Positions 52,140 to 61,189 of a DNA stretch of 64,000 nucleotides are shown here, piece by piece. The stretch comes from Paramicrosporidium saccamoebae (lineage: Eukaryota; Rozellomycota). The position numbers were made by a program, and so were the translations under genes. Numbering within the stretch: position 1 is the first letter of the stretch; every line of letters starts with the position of its first letter. The notes beneath the pieces are model-generated. The model was not told the DNA's origin. It ran no database searches and saw only the letters and a list, made by a program, of their open reading frames with translations. Where the stretch lies: contig MTSL01000149.1 of NCBI GenBank assembly GCA_002794465.1, positions 21,640 to 85,639 of the forward strand, read 5' to 3'.

Positions 52140-52648
52140 ATGCCTCCTCGGCCGATGAGCAGTAAAACGCTCCCAGCCCGCGACGTTGGACGCACTCCCC
52201 GGGCAACGCCGTCCAAGACCACACCTGCGCGCAAACAACGTACCGATCCATTGATTTCTGACTGTAGCGCGATCGAGCTCGCCAAGGGCGCGACGGTACC
52301 GTCCCGGAACGGTGGCATTGCGAGAAATCCGCTATTACCAAAAGACTTCGGATTTGCTGCTGCGGAAGCTGCCGTTTGCGCGGCTGGTCCGGGAAGTAGC
52401 CACGGATTTTATCAGCACCCAATGGTCTGATGGAGTGGGTCTCCGTTGGCAAAGCCACGCCATTCTCGCACTTCAGGAGGCTGCCGAGGCGTTCCTTGTG
52501 CATTTGTTTGAGGACGCGTATATACCCCGTCCCCTGCTTATTATGTAGTAATCTGTGTGCGATTCATGCGAAACGTGTAACTATAATGCAGAGGGATATT
52601 CAGCTGGCCCGTCGCATCCGAGGCTCGCAGGGCGGGGTCACTTTATAG
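52140..52648 (+). CDS. centromeric histone H3 variant CENP-A (CSE4)
   Basis: Exons 52140-52239, 52268-52517, 52549-52648; introns of 28 and 31 nt; 149 residues. It replaces H3 in centromeric nucleosomes and specifies the kinetochore. Removing intron 1 creates the H3 signature [18 protein letters not shown]. Then come [19 protein letters not shown], a loop 1 several residues longer than in canonical H3 ([17 protein letters not shown]), [20 protein letters not shown] across intron 2 and [13 protein letters not shown]. The long loop and RWQS rather than RFQS mark CENP-A. The N-tail is short, basic and unlike H3. Canonical H3 genes usually lack such divergence. Confidence 0.92.
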
Positions 52649-52668
52649 GGCCGGGTTACTTTATAGTA
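52634..52668. repeat. 18-bp tandem duplication containing the CENP-A stop codon
   Basis: GGTCACTTTATAG at 52636-52648 (ending in the TAG stop) is repeated as GGTTACTTTATAG at 52654-52666, period 18. Confidence 0.6.
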
Positions 52669-52823
52669 GCGTCATAGTAACGTCACGGTAGTGTCCGGTG
52701 GTGCGTGTGTTGATATTGACTAAACATATTTTGATTTTACTCAAATGTCGTGTCAGTGGTGTATCGGCGGGGAATGTTTCCATTGGGAAAGTATTTCCCT
52801 ACCGTCGGCAATTCTCTGGGCGC

Positions 52824-53228
52824 CTATTCAGTCAGCAAACAATGCATGCGACATACAAACTGTCCTTTAATCGGGCTTTCATACCGGCTCAGCCAATGAT
52901 GCACCAGGAACATTCCTCCAAAGAATCCACCCAATCCTCCCAGCACCCAGCTCACCCCATAAGTGGTTTCGTGATCAAAGCTCCACATGGTTAGCGGCTC
53001 GTAATCCTCCGGCATTGCCTCGCCAAAGTTCCGTCGGTTCTGTTGGTCAAAGTAGGTGGCATATGGGTCGCGGAGTTGCTGGCTTTCAGCGGGGACGTTT
53101 GGATAGTCGCCGATCATGCGCGGGTCGTCCTCTGCTTGCGGCCAGCGGTACCAGTCCGGGTGCATGATCCGCGGCATTGGTACCATCGGTGGTCTCAGTC
53201 CACTGAATCGACGAACAATCCTCAGCAT
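52824..53228 (-). CDS. complex I accessory subunit NDUFB8/ASHI-like
   Basis: A 134-residue single exon. It is a nuclear-encoded accessory subunit of the membrane arm of NADH:ubiquinone oxidoreductase. The basic N-terminus (MLRIVRRFSGLRPP) is a plausible mitochondrial presequence. The family block is PDWYRWPQAEDDPRMIGDYP then LRDPYATYFDQQNRRNFGE. A single membrane span is GVSWVLGGLGGFFGGMFLVHHWL. Its presence implies complex I respiration. The start is 26 bp from the divergent bL31m gene. Confidence 0.82.
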   Translation of the reverse strand: MLRIVRRFSGLRPPMVPMPRIMHPDWYRWPQAEDDPRMIGDYPNVPAESQQLRDPYATYFDQQNRRNFGEAMPEDYEPLTMWSFDHETTYGVSWVLGGLGGFFGGMFLVHHWLSRYESPIKGQFVCRMHCLLTE

Positions 53229-53254
53229 TAACCGTCAATCCATTAATTTTAAAC

Positions 53255-53635
53255 ATGCTGTTAAAGGCGCATTTGTTCCGACGGCTGTATCCGAGTCAGA
53301 GTCAGAGCCAGTCCAGGAGGCTGTATCAGAACCAGGCGCATCCGCAATTGTTCAGACAGGTGGTCCAGCTTACTGACGGTTCCACCGTACGTATCGTTTC
53401 GCTCACAAAGAACAGGCCGTTTGTAAAGGCGGGGGTGGACTCGCTGACACATCCGTCGTGGAATCCACAGCTCCGCAGTCGCATGATGCTCAGTGAGCAT
53501 GGAGAGGTTGCCAAATTCAAGGAGCGATTTGAGGAAATGGATGACTTGGATGCATACGATGGACTTGTATCAGTAGGGAGGGACCATCTAATACCCGTCA
53601 AGACGACCAAAAAAGTTGCTAACAAGAAAAAGTAG
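53255..53635 (+). CDS. mitochondrial ribosomal protein bL31m
   Basis: A 126-residue single exon. The large-subunit mitoribosome protein is recognised by HPQLFRQVVQLTDGSTVRIVS, then RPFVKAGVDSLTHPSWNPQL and the acidic FKERFEEMDDLD. The N-terminal presequence is basic and Gln/Ser rich, encoded by short CAGAGTCAGAG repeats. Only 26 bp separate its ATG from that of NDUFB8 on the opposite strand, so both mitochondrial genes share one tiny promoter. Confidence 0.83.
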   Translation: MLLKAHLFRRLYPSQSQSQSRRLYQNQAHPQLFRQVVQLTDGSTVRIVSLTKNRPFVKAGVDSLTHPSWNPQLRSRMMLSEHGEVAKFKERFEEMDDLDAYDGLVSVGRDHLIPVKTTKKVANKKK

Positions 53636-53714
53636 GTATTAATAGAAATTGTGACTTTATCCCTCGTCCCTACACACGGTGTACTATATAGGTCGTGACG
53701 TACTCACTCATTCT

Positions 53715-56180
53715 CTATTTTGCTATCCATGGGATAGAGTGTCGTGTACACCACAATTTTACAAGCTGCGTATCAACCTGAGTAAACTCATAGATCGCCT
53801 TGGATGTACGTACCATCAGTGTCTTTGGATGCCAGCCGCCACCAGATCCAACACTCTTTGGCAACATTGCTAGCTTTCTATCTGACACGCCCTGGAAGAG
53901 GATGCAGATTGGCGTCAGAAACAATCTTCCCGGTATCGGCAGCGTCCTCTTCAAATAACACGACAGAATGCATACGGAATCGTCGGGAACGAACAAAGAA
54001 AATAATAAAACAACTTCCTTATGGGGCGATGGGAAGCTCATTACATCAGTAAATGAGACAGTCAGCAACTCGTAGTCAAAAGTCAAAAAGACCTCTGCTC
54101 GTCTGCAGAGTCTTCGCGTCAATAATTCTGCAGTATTGGCGTATCCAATGGGAAGTGGCACTACCAGCTGTTGCAGCTGATCGGATTCGTAGCGGAGCAC
54201 CAGAAACGACCAGCACCCGATTCGCCAACAGCAGGCATTACGCGAAGATTCCAGTGGAAACGAATGGATTGGTTTCTGCCGGGTACATGACAAGCGGAGT
54301 AGCAGGGCAGCATCATCATGTAACAAGTGCATTTCCACTGTCCTGCCGTAGGCAAAGCGCAGGTCCATGGAAGAGTAGCCGTTATTATTATTGTCGATTC
54401 TCGTCGAAATTGACTCTAATGTCCCCGTCCCGGCAATAAAAAGGGGACAATCTTCAGTTGTGAAAATCATGACAATGCAGTCATTAATAGTTAGCATCGC
54501 CGGTTCTTGATTCCAAATGACTTGTAACCTCAAGTTTTCCCAGGAACCAGACTTTTTCACTCGCGCATATTCAAAGGAAAACACTCGAGAATCTGAACGT
54601 ACAGACAGTGTCCCAAAATCATCAGCAAATGAAATGTTCACGTCTTCAATGTCCTCGCTACTCTTAGGAATCATATCAAAGGACTTTTCAAAGTCTTCAT
54701 CTCTCATTGGCAAGTCTACCATTGACCGACTAATTCGAGTCTCTCCCAGCGTGTGGGGCGTCAGCAGGTCCTCGGCGCTGTGCTGTTCTGCTAGCACCAA
54801 ATCTACAGATTGTGCAGCGGGGATTGGGGATTGATTAGCTTTGGTAAAGTTATACCAGGCAATTTTTAAATTATTCCAATTCACTCCTCCTTCTAGCAAC
54901 GGCTGTTCTGTTAGCTTGAGGTTAGCCGAAAACTTCCAATCGGTCGCTGTGAGGGGATCGGTGCAAATGAACACTTCCCAGCTGATGGAAAATCCATCCT
55001 TTGATGTTTCCAGCGGATATAGTACGTTTTGGGGTATTTTCTTTACAGGCAGAGTCATCTGAAACAAAACAGTCCTCTTGGAGTATCTCCTCCTCCTCTG
55101 CAAAAGCGAGACGTAGATATCAGCGACTTCAATGTCGGTAAGAGCAAACTGTTGAGAGAACATCAATGGAATAGTCTCTTCAGGCTGAAACTCTTCGCCT
55201 CTCTCTCGCACCGTGCCCATCCCAACGACACATGACATTGTCGCCAGTGTTCCAACCCTCTCCAAAACGGCCTTTTCCAACTTTACCGAAATGATTCGAA
55301 CACGCACAAATCTGCGGGTAGACTTCCAGAGAGGGATGAAGAGCAAGTCTTTTGTGGTTGCCGCCTCAGGTCGGAAGATGAGTGGCTGGTAGTTTGGGAA
55401 AACGGCTCTATTGCGCACCAGACTGGAGATTACCAGAATCAAGACGTTGGAGAGTCGCTCTAATGTTTGCTCTTCATACTCTAGTGAGAATGTAATGGTG
55501 GGCAGCTCTGAGATCATACACAGGATCCTTGAGGATGGAAAGTCAGTTAATCGAAGTAGCACTTGGCCATCAAAACGATTTACGCGCAGCTTGGTCGCCA
55601 TCCGTCCGAGTCGAAGTCCAGCCATTGCCGCCAGAAAAAAGGACGCATCTCCCTCGTACTCCACGTCTAGTCTCAAATCCAGTCCATCCTTTCCATAGTT
55701 GGTGCTAACCGCCTTGACATAGGGGGCCTTTTTCCCCAAAACAAAGTCGCGTAAGGCCAAATCTGCCTAGACTCATCAGACCACGTGATTTAATACAAGG
55801 AGTTTTCTGCTCTCGGTGAGGAAATCAACCAACTTGTCCTCGATGCGACCAATGATGAGTTCTTGGATCAACTGGGCCATTTGGGATTCGGCAGAATTAA
55901 AAATCACCATGTCTAGGACCGTATTTAGCCATTCGCAAGTCTCTTCCAAAGCGTCCTCGAAATGTGGGGGAAGAATCTAAACGTTTAAATACCTTGGTTT
56001 GAATACTTTTGCATTGCGGGCTGGAAGCGTAAAAGGGCTACTTGTTCTCCGTGATAGACTCCAGTCGAGATATCCTTGTGCAAGCAGGATAAATAATAGA
56101 GAGAATAGACAAGCAATGGCAGAAAGAGCGGCTAGGAATCCATATACAAAACTTGAAAGGCACGACACGAGTATTATCAT
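53715..56180 (-). CDS. SMP + GRAM domain lipid-transfer/contact-site protein
   Basis: Exons 56180-56007, 55976-55797, 55766-53715; two 30-nt phase-0 introns; 801 residues. An N-terminal membrane anchor (MIILVSCLSSFVYGFLAAL and following) leads into an SMP lipid-binding domain: CEWLNTVLDMVIFNSAESQM, LIIGRIEDKLVDFL, LRDFVLGKKAPYVKAVSTNY, LDLRLDVEYEGDASFFLA. The C-terminus has a GRAM-like fold (LSCYLKRTLPIPGRLFLTPI, then CILFQG). SMP proteins such as tricalbins transfer lipids at ER contact sites. The long middle (residues ~300-600) probably contains one or more beta-rich domains I could not name. Confidence 0.78.
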
Positions 56181-56265
56181 GGACGCACTGTCAAAGTTCA
56201 CATTAATTTACGATTATTTTGTGAATTGGGAACTTGTAGTAAAGAATAGATGGAGTATCCCAAAA

Positions 56266-56405
56266 TGCCTTTTGAATCTTACATTTATTAAAGCGTTTTT
56301 CAAGCATGAACCTTTTTACTGAATTTTATATCCATTCAGGAGCTTTCCAACAATGTGTCTTTCTACTGAGTCTTGCCTCCATTCGGGGCGTTTCCTGTGT
56401 ATCCA
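56266..56405. repeat. ~48-bp degenerate tandem repeat, 3 units
   Basis: CTTTTGAATCTTACATTTAT, then TTTTTACTGAATTTTATATC and TTTCTACTGAGTCTTGCCTC start three similar units, each followed by a CATTxAGGxGxTTTxC block. It lies in the 303-bp spacer between two minus-strand genes. Confidence 0.45.
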
Positions 56406-56483
56406 GATTTGCATTCAAGTGTTTATTCAAATTAATTACATTGTTGTGCCACTTCCCCACCCACCCATATAGATCAGCTCGTA

Positions 56484-57893
56484 TCAGTAACGCATGCGAT
56501 GATAGTCCATGGACATTGTGTGAGAAGCTTGGTATGCCGGAGTATGGCCGCCATGGGCACTGGTAGTCGGCGTCAAAGTTTCTGACGTATCCGTCTCAAA
56601 TTCAATGCTGCCCCCAGTAGTAGTGATTGGTACCTTCTTTATCACCGAACTGGTAATCTCTTCAGTGATCACAGTGGTTACGGTAATAGTCTCCTCAGTA
56701 GTCGGCCAAGAGGGCGCGTATTGAGTGATTTCAGTGACTGTCATAGTCGTTGCATCGCTACATTCTGGACAGGGAGAACAGGACAGTGATTCAGTATTGT
56801 CCTTTTCAGGTGGCATGGTAAGGGTCTCAGTCACGGTCGTCCAAACTGTCAATCCATTGAGCTCAGTTGATGTACTCACACTGGTTACCACAGTCAACGG
56901 TGTCTCGAAAACGGTGGAAATCTCTGTAACAGTAACTTCGGACGTGACTGGAGCAGTGGTGATTGGCGATTCAGGACTAGTCACAGTCTCCACAACTGTA
57001 GTAACGATAGTGCTAACCGTTGAATCAGTAGTTCCAATCGTCACAGTTGTTACCGTAGGGACTTCATTTGTCACAGTGCTAGTGACTACTACCACTGAAG
57101 TACTTATATCAGGTGTCGTTTCTTCGGGTGTAGTTTCGTCAGTTGGCGTCCAGTCAGTTGTAGTTTCGTCAGTTGGAGTCCAGTCGGTTGTGGTTTCGTC
57201 AGTTGGAGTCCAGTCGGTTGTAGTTTCATCGGTTGGAGTCCAGTCAGGTGTAGTCTCGTCGGTTGGAGTAAACTCGGTCGTTATTTCAGTCGTCATCTCG
57301 CTTGTGGTGCTTAAACATGTGTTGGGTTGCTCCGGAATGGGTCTGCGGGGTGGCTTGATAATGATGATATCGACACATCCAACAAAGATCTCTCCACTGT
57401 CAGTCTCCATTCTCCACTGTACGAAACATTCGCCAAATTCACAGGCCGGAGTGTCGACTGGTAACATAATATCCACATCGATCCTGCCCGGTCTCATCCC
57501 GCATGCACCCCGCCACAGTGCAGAATCACCTCTCATTCCAGGACACATCAGTGTTACTTGGCACTGTGACATACTTGAGGTTGCAATCATCCACCCGACT
57601 GCCATTTGGTCACCAGCCTGGATTACTCTTGCTGTTTCACGGTCATGCGGGATTCCACCACATGGCATCTCGCAGAAGCCCGGTGGGCGTGAGTCCTTCC
57701 CTACCAGAACGCTGAGCTGTTGCATGGATTTTCGCATGATCTGGTCACCCCCCATATCACGCACGGGCTTGGGACACTGGTTTAGAAAGTCGGGTTGAAT
57801 ACGACGTGGTTCGGGGTTGCAAAAGTAGCCATTGGCGGAGGTGCGGCCGAAAAGGAGCGAGGCAAGCAGGAGACTTCCGCAGACAAGCTTCAT
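56484..57893 (-). CDS. secreted/cell-surface Thr-rich protein with Cys-rich N-terminal domain
   Basis: A 469-residue single exon. A signal peptide (MKLVCGSLLLASLLFGRTSA) is followed by a ~170-residue Cys-rich beta domain: GYFCNPEPRRI, CPKPVRDMGG, FCEMPCGGIPHDRE, SQCQVTLMC, CGMRPG, CEFGECFVQW. Next come five decapeptide WTPTDETTTD repeats and a ~200-residue Ser/Thr/Val stalk, surely O-glycosylated if secreted. No GPI signal is obvious at the end. The Cys-rich part is loosely like copper-oxygenase or chitin-binding surface domains, but the mature N-terminus is Asn rather than the His those enzymes need. Function unknown; a wall or adhesion role is inference. Confidence 0.72.
   Translation of the reverse strand: MKLVCGSLLLASLLFGRTSANGYFCNPEPRRIQPDFLNQCPKPVRDMGGDQIMRKSMQQLSVLVGKDSRPPGFCEMPCGGIPHDRETARVIQAGDQMAVGWMIATSSMSQCQVTLMCPGMRGDSALWRGACGMRPGRIDVDIMLPVDTPACEFGECFVQWRMETDSGEIFVGCVDIIIIKPPRRPIPEQPNTCLSTTSEMTTEITTEFTPTDETTPDWTPTDETTTDWTPTDETTTDWTPTDETTTDWTPTDETTPEETTPDISTSVVVVTSTVTNEVPTVTTVTIGTTDSTVSTIVTTVVETVTSPESPITTAPVTSEVTVTEISTVFETPLTVVTSVSTSTELNGLTVWTTVTETLTMPPEKDNTESLSCSPCPECSDATTMTVTEITQYAPSWPTTEETITVTTVITEEITSSVIKKVPITTTGGSIEFETDTSETLTPTTSAHGGHTPAYQASHTMSMDYHRMRY
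57127..57275 (-). repeat. 30-bp tandem repeat encoding WTPTDETTTD units
   Basis: About five 30-bp units in the secreted Thr-rich gene; three of them differ at only one or two bases, which suggests recent expansion or homogenisation. Confidence 0.88.
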
Positions 57894-58116
57894 TTGTACA
57901 GTCCCCTACCCGACTCGTCCCAATTTATAGCGCATTGGTGAGTGCCCGCCCACTCTAAGGTTACTATTCTGGTACTGCAGGTCTATCCCCAAATAGGAAA
58001 GATTCCATATTAAGAATATTGCATGTTGTGGTCCAAAATAGTAGTAAGATGATTAGCTGGATATTTGCAAAATTGATACTTTGCTTATGCTTTACCATCT
58101 TTCCCACTATGCGAAG

Positions 58117-58180
58117 ATACTCTCACCACCCACCACCACTCATAACCACTCATCACTACCCACCACCACCCATCATTAAC
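58117..58180. repeat. CCACCAC/CCATCAC microsatellite
   Basis: A low-complexity tract of CACCCACCACCACTCATAAC-type units within the 57894-58252 spacer, 3' of the coiled-coil gene. The remainder of that spacer shows nothing recognisable. Confidence 0.7.
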
Positions 58181-58252
58181 CAATATAATACATCTGTATG
58201 GCTATGGGCCATTTATTGATTAGTCCATAGAAGCATTAAAGTGTCAGCTTAT

Positions 58253-58773
58253 TTATGGATTGTTTTCGTCAAAAGCTTGTTTATATGCTTGCTGGATCTG
58301 CGATACAAAGGATTGCAAGTTCTGTTCAATGGTTGCTACAGTCATTATAAAGATTGTTAGAGAGTACCCGCTTGCAAGCTGACTCTTCGTACCTCTGATA
58401 ATTGCTTTTCAAAGTCGCGCAAACTGTCCATTTGTACCTGATACATAGTCTTGGAAAAGTCTGCAACCATTGCATCCAGCGCATCATAAATCCCATCCAC
58501 AATTTCTTTAAACTCTTGACACAACTCGGATTGCAGTTTTTGACACTTGTCACGGAACTGCTGCTCACTAAAACCGATGCGTGACTTGACTATCGACATT
58601 TCATGCAGAATATGTTTTGATCCTCCGACGTTGCTATTGGATTCCCACTGGTCTCGCTTCTCAACTGGCGCCAGTGCCATATCCAACTCATTTGTATCAA
58701 TAATCTCGTCAATAAACGGCGCAAACTGCGAGTCGTAAGTATTCTCCCGAGAATCCTGATACGCACCAGTCAT
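58253..58773 (-). CDS. small coiled-coil protein, family uncertain
   Basis: Exons 58773-58368 and 58335-58253; a 32-nt phase-1 intron with a CTCTAACAA branch-like site; 162 residues. The first ~65 residues are acidic and disordered; residues 70-160 form a continuous helix (CQKLQSELCQEFKEIVDGIY, then FEKQLSEVRRVSLQAATIEQ and SFVSQIQQAYKQAF). The length and heptad pattern slightly recall SYCP3/Cor1-type domains, but I cannot support that by a motif. Confidence 0.6.
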
Positions 58774-59173
58774 CCGAAAACAGCATGACAATAGCTTTTT
58801 CCTTTCATTGGATCTGCGCGTGGATTGGCAGATTGGTTCTTTTTAAACCAAAGTGAGGCGTGTAGTGATATGATGGTAGTGTATTAGTGTTTTAACAACT
58901 TGACCTTGAGAGCAAAAAAGCAAATCATCTCCAGCCCAACAAAGAGAGTTGTACTCGTGGGGATCCTCTCCACCTTGCGGCAATGTATAGGATTTTCGAT
59001 AAAGTACACCTTTTTAATCAGCATTTTAAATTGTTAAAGCACTAAAGCTCTAAGCCAAGTGGCCAGTCACTAGGTGGCAACACGCGACGAACAACACACA
59101 ACAATCAGGCTTCCACCTTCATAGACTTCTCCGACTGGTCACAAGTGGACGTTTGCCAGGGTATAGAACGAAG
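58774..59173. other. 400-bp divergent spacer
   Basis: No coding frame. It contains GGATTGGCAGATTGGTTC at 58822-58839 (two inverted CCAAT-like cores) near the coiled-coil gene start. No RNA gene recognised. Confidence 0.45.
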
Positions 59174-60283
59174 ATGACCAAGTCGATACTTGCCCAGCAA
59201 CTTTGCGAGATCCAGCAGGAGGACCGTATTGTACGTGGTGTCCCTGCAGGCAAGACCTACCGTCCGTCGTTCCTGTTTGACGAGAAGGCGGCTGCAGATT
59301 ATGATGACGAGGCGATATACGCAGTGGCGATCGAGGGCTTCCAGACCCTCTTGAAGGAAGACCTTTCGCTCCGGGAGTATGAGGAAAAATTCTTCTCCCA
59401 GGCCAGTCTGGCGGTAGACTTGTCCCTCATGACACGCAGCGAACGTAGTGCACTGAACAAAGAAGTCGGTGCCCTGCTCATGAGACTATCGGCGCATTTC
59501 ATGAGGAATGAGGCACATCGTGCTCTGGAGTGGATGGTCCGAAAGTGGCGAGTCAATGAAGTGTTTGTTGATGAGCTGCTTGTCAGTATCCTTCCATACC
59601 ACGATACACTGCCGTTTGTTCGTATGGTTCAGATTGTCTTTTTCGCAGATGCCAGTCGGTGGTCTTTTTTGTTTGAAAGGGTAAAACAGTCCGGGTTGCC
59701 CCTCTCCAGGACCCTGCTAGCGCAACGCTGCACCGTAGACTCTACGATCCTGACACAGGTTCTGCGTGGCTTTGCCGATATTCGCTTCCACATGACTAGG
59801 GATCCGGACTACAAGTTTGGCAGCAAGTATATAAGCTTTGTGACATATCTGTTGCTAGAGACTATGTCGTTGGTCGATCGTCTAGACGAGCAAGAAGCTA
59901 TTCGTTTCTACCAGAGGATCGAGGTGATGATCAAGTCTGAACATTGTCCAGAGGGCTTGGTGGGGGCAATGATAATCTTCATGTCACTCTGTGAAAAGGC
60001 GCCGCTTTCTGATTCCGCGCTGGAATTTTTCATCCGGAAAATCATCAAGTTTTCCAAGCCGTCGATTGAGCGGAATGTAATCCTCACTGTCATGCAAACT
60101 GTGGAAGCAGGATTCTTGGAAAAAATTGCCCCCGAGATGGCCATTTCCCTATGCAGAATGCGGCCGTTTGCCGAAATAATGACACAAGAGTCCCCTGTAA
60201 GATTCTCCAAAGTCCTAAGCGAATCACTGAACGCTTCTGGTGAGCCTGAAGCTGCCATATACCTTAAAAGTCTTGCTCCATAA
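59174..60283 (+). CDS. UTP10: UTP10/HEATR1 N-terminal domain protein, strongly shortened
   Basis: A 369-residue single exon from ATG 59174. UTP10/HEATR1 is a t-UTP component of the SSU processome and promotes rDNA transcription. The start is a clean match: SILAQQLCEIQ, FLFDEKAAADYDDEAIYAVA, EGFQTLLKEDLSLREYEEKF, LNKEVGALLMRLSAHFM, ALEWMVRKWRVNEVFVDELL, SILPYHDTLPFVRMVQIVFF, VKQSGLPLSRTLLAQRC. Family members are ~1770 (yeast) to 2144 (human) residues, so everything beyond the N-terminal domain is missing. The next gene starts 34 bp after the stop, leaving no room for more. Possibilities are a truly minimal protein, a split gene with its C-terminal part elsewhere, or a degraded copy; the open frame argues against decay. 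Confidence 0.85.
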   Translation: MTKSILAQQLCEIQQEDRIVRGVPAGKTYRPSFLFDEKAAADYDDEAIYAVAIEGFQTLLKEDLSLREYEEKFFSQASLAVDLSLMTRSERSALNKEVGALLMRLSAHFMRNEAHRALEWMVRKWRVNEVFVDELLVSILPYHDTLPFVRMVQIVFFADASRWSFLFERVKQSGLPLSRTLLAQRCTVDSTILTQVLRGFADIRFHMTRDPDYKFGSKYISFVTYLLLETMSLVDRLDEQEAIRFYQRIEVMIKSEHCPEGLVGAMIIFMSLCEKAPLSDSALEFFIRKIIKFSKPSIERNVILTVMQTVEAGFLEKIAPEMAISLCRMRPFAEIMTQESPVRFSKVLSESLNASGEPEAAIYLKSLAP

Positions 60284-60317
60284 ACAAAAATGAATAAATA
60301 GTTAATTAACGGACCGC

Positions 60318-61161
60318 ATGTTAGAGCCACGACGGAAACTAAGTTGTTTTGCTTCAACTGTGGCGTCGCTCTTCTTCCTCGCCAATGTTGCCATCCTCGT
60401 AAGCGTCCAGAAATTTAACGATAATGGTAGTCATGCGGGGCCATGTTTGGAGGATTGGCGGCGTATTTTTGGCTCCGCGAGGAGACGCCAGTTGCACTGG
60501 GTATGCAGGACGTACGGTTAATTGTGGCCATTTGTGGAGCGGCTATGGCAGTGGCATCGTTGATTGGGATGTTTGCTACGGCCGAGGATAGCCGGGTGCT
60601 AGCCAGACTTTACACAATAGTGATAGTGGGGTTAATGGTACTACAGGGCTTTATCTCTGTGTACTTTGTGTTGTTCATGCCATATGGGGAGAGACTGGGA
60701 GCTGCCTTTAATGCCCTGACCCCAGAGGCCCGTCATGCGATGGAAGTGCGCGTACTAGGAGATGGGCTGACAGTTTACTTTGTAGATGATCTGTTGTGGT
60801 TATGAATTCGTCTCACAGAGTCCCAACTGCATCGTCAGCAAAACGGTGAGCTGTGACAAGCCTCTGCATAATGCGCAAGAACCCGTTGTCAAGCTTTTGG
60901 TCTTGTCACATGTTGTGTTTCTAGTCATTGAGGTAGAGCCATCCCTCATACTAACTGTAGGTTGTGTGTCTGATTCTGGCGCAATATCTGTACAGCCAAT
61001 ACAAAAAGCTCAAGAGCTTGCGCAACCCATCGTCGCCAGTAACATCGCTCAATGTGCATCAGACAAAGGACATGCCGTCACGACACGTCCTCCCGGCCAG
61101 TTTCCGTGCCAACCCGCCGCCATCCAATGTTGCCAGTCCGCTACGAGAAACAACAAAATAA
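60318..61161 (+). CDS. tetraspanin-like four-pass membrane protein
   Basis: Exons 60318-60398, 60431-60781, 60819-60932, 60961-61161; introns of 32, 37 and 28 nt, all phase 0; 248 residues. Membrane spans: SLFFLANVAILSCGAMFGGL (split by intron 1), VRLIVAICGAAMAVASLIGM, TIVIVGLMVLQGFISVYFVL and VVKLLVLSHVVFLVIEVVCL (split by intron 3). A larger extracellular-type loop with two cysteines (SPNCIVSKTVSC) lies between spans 3 and 4. This topology is tetraspanin-like, but the CCG motif is absent, so the family name is tentative. Frames and spans agree only with these introns removed. Confidence 0.6.
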
Positions 61162-61189
61162 ATATGTATCTATTTTTGGTTGTTATGTC

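Noticed and set aside
56725-57798. A 357-residue plus-strand frame full of SSVGVQSVVV repeats
   Set aside because: It is the antisense shadow of the Thr-rich repeat gene, which has a signal peptide and a normal start.
58253-58773. SYCP3/Cor1 meiotic domain in the coiled-coil protein
   Set aside because: Only general helix and length resemblance; no diagnostic residues.
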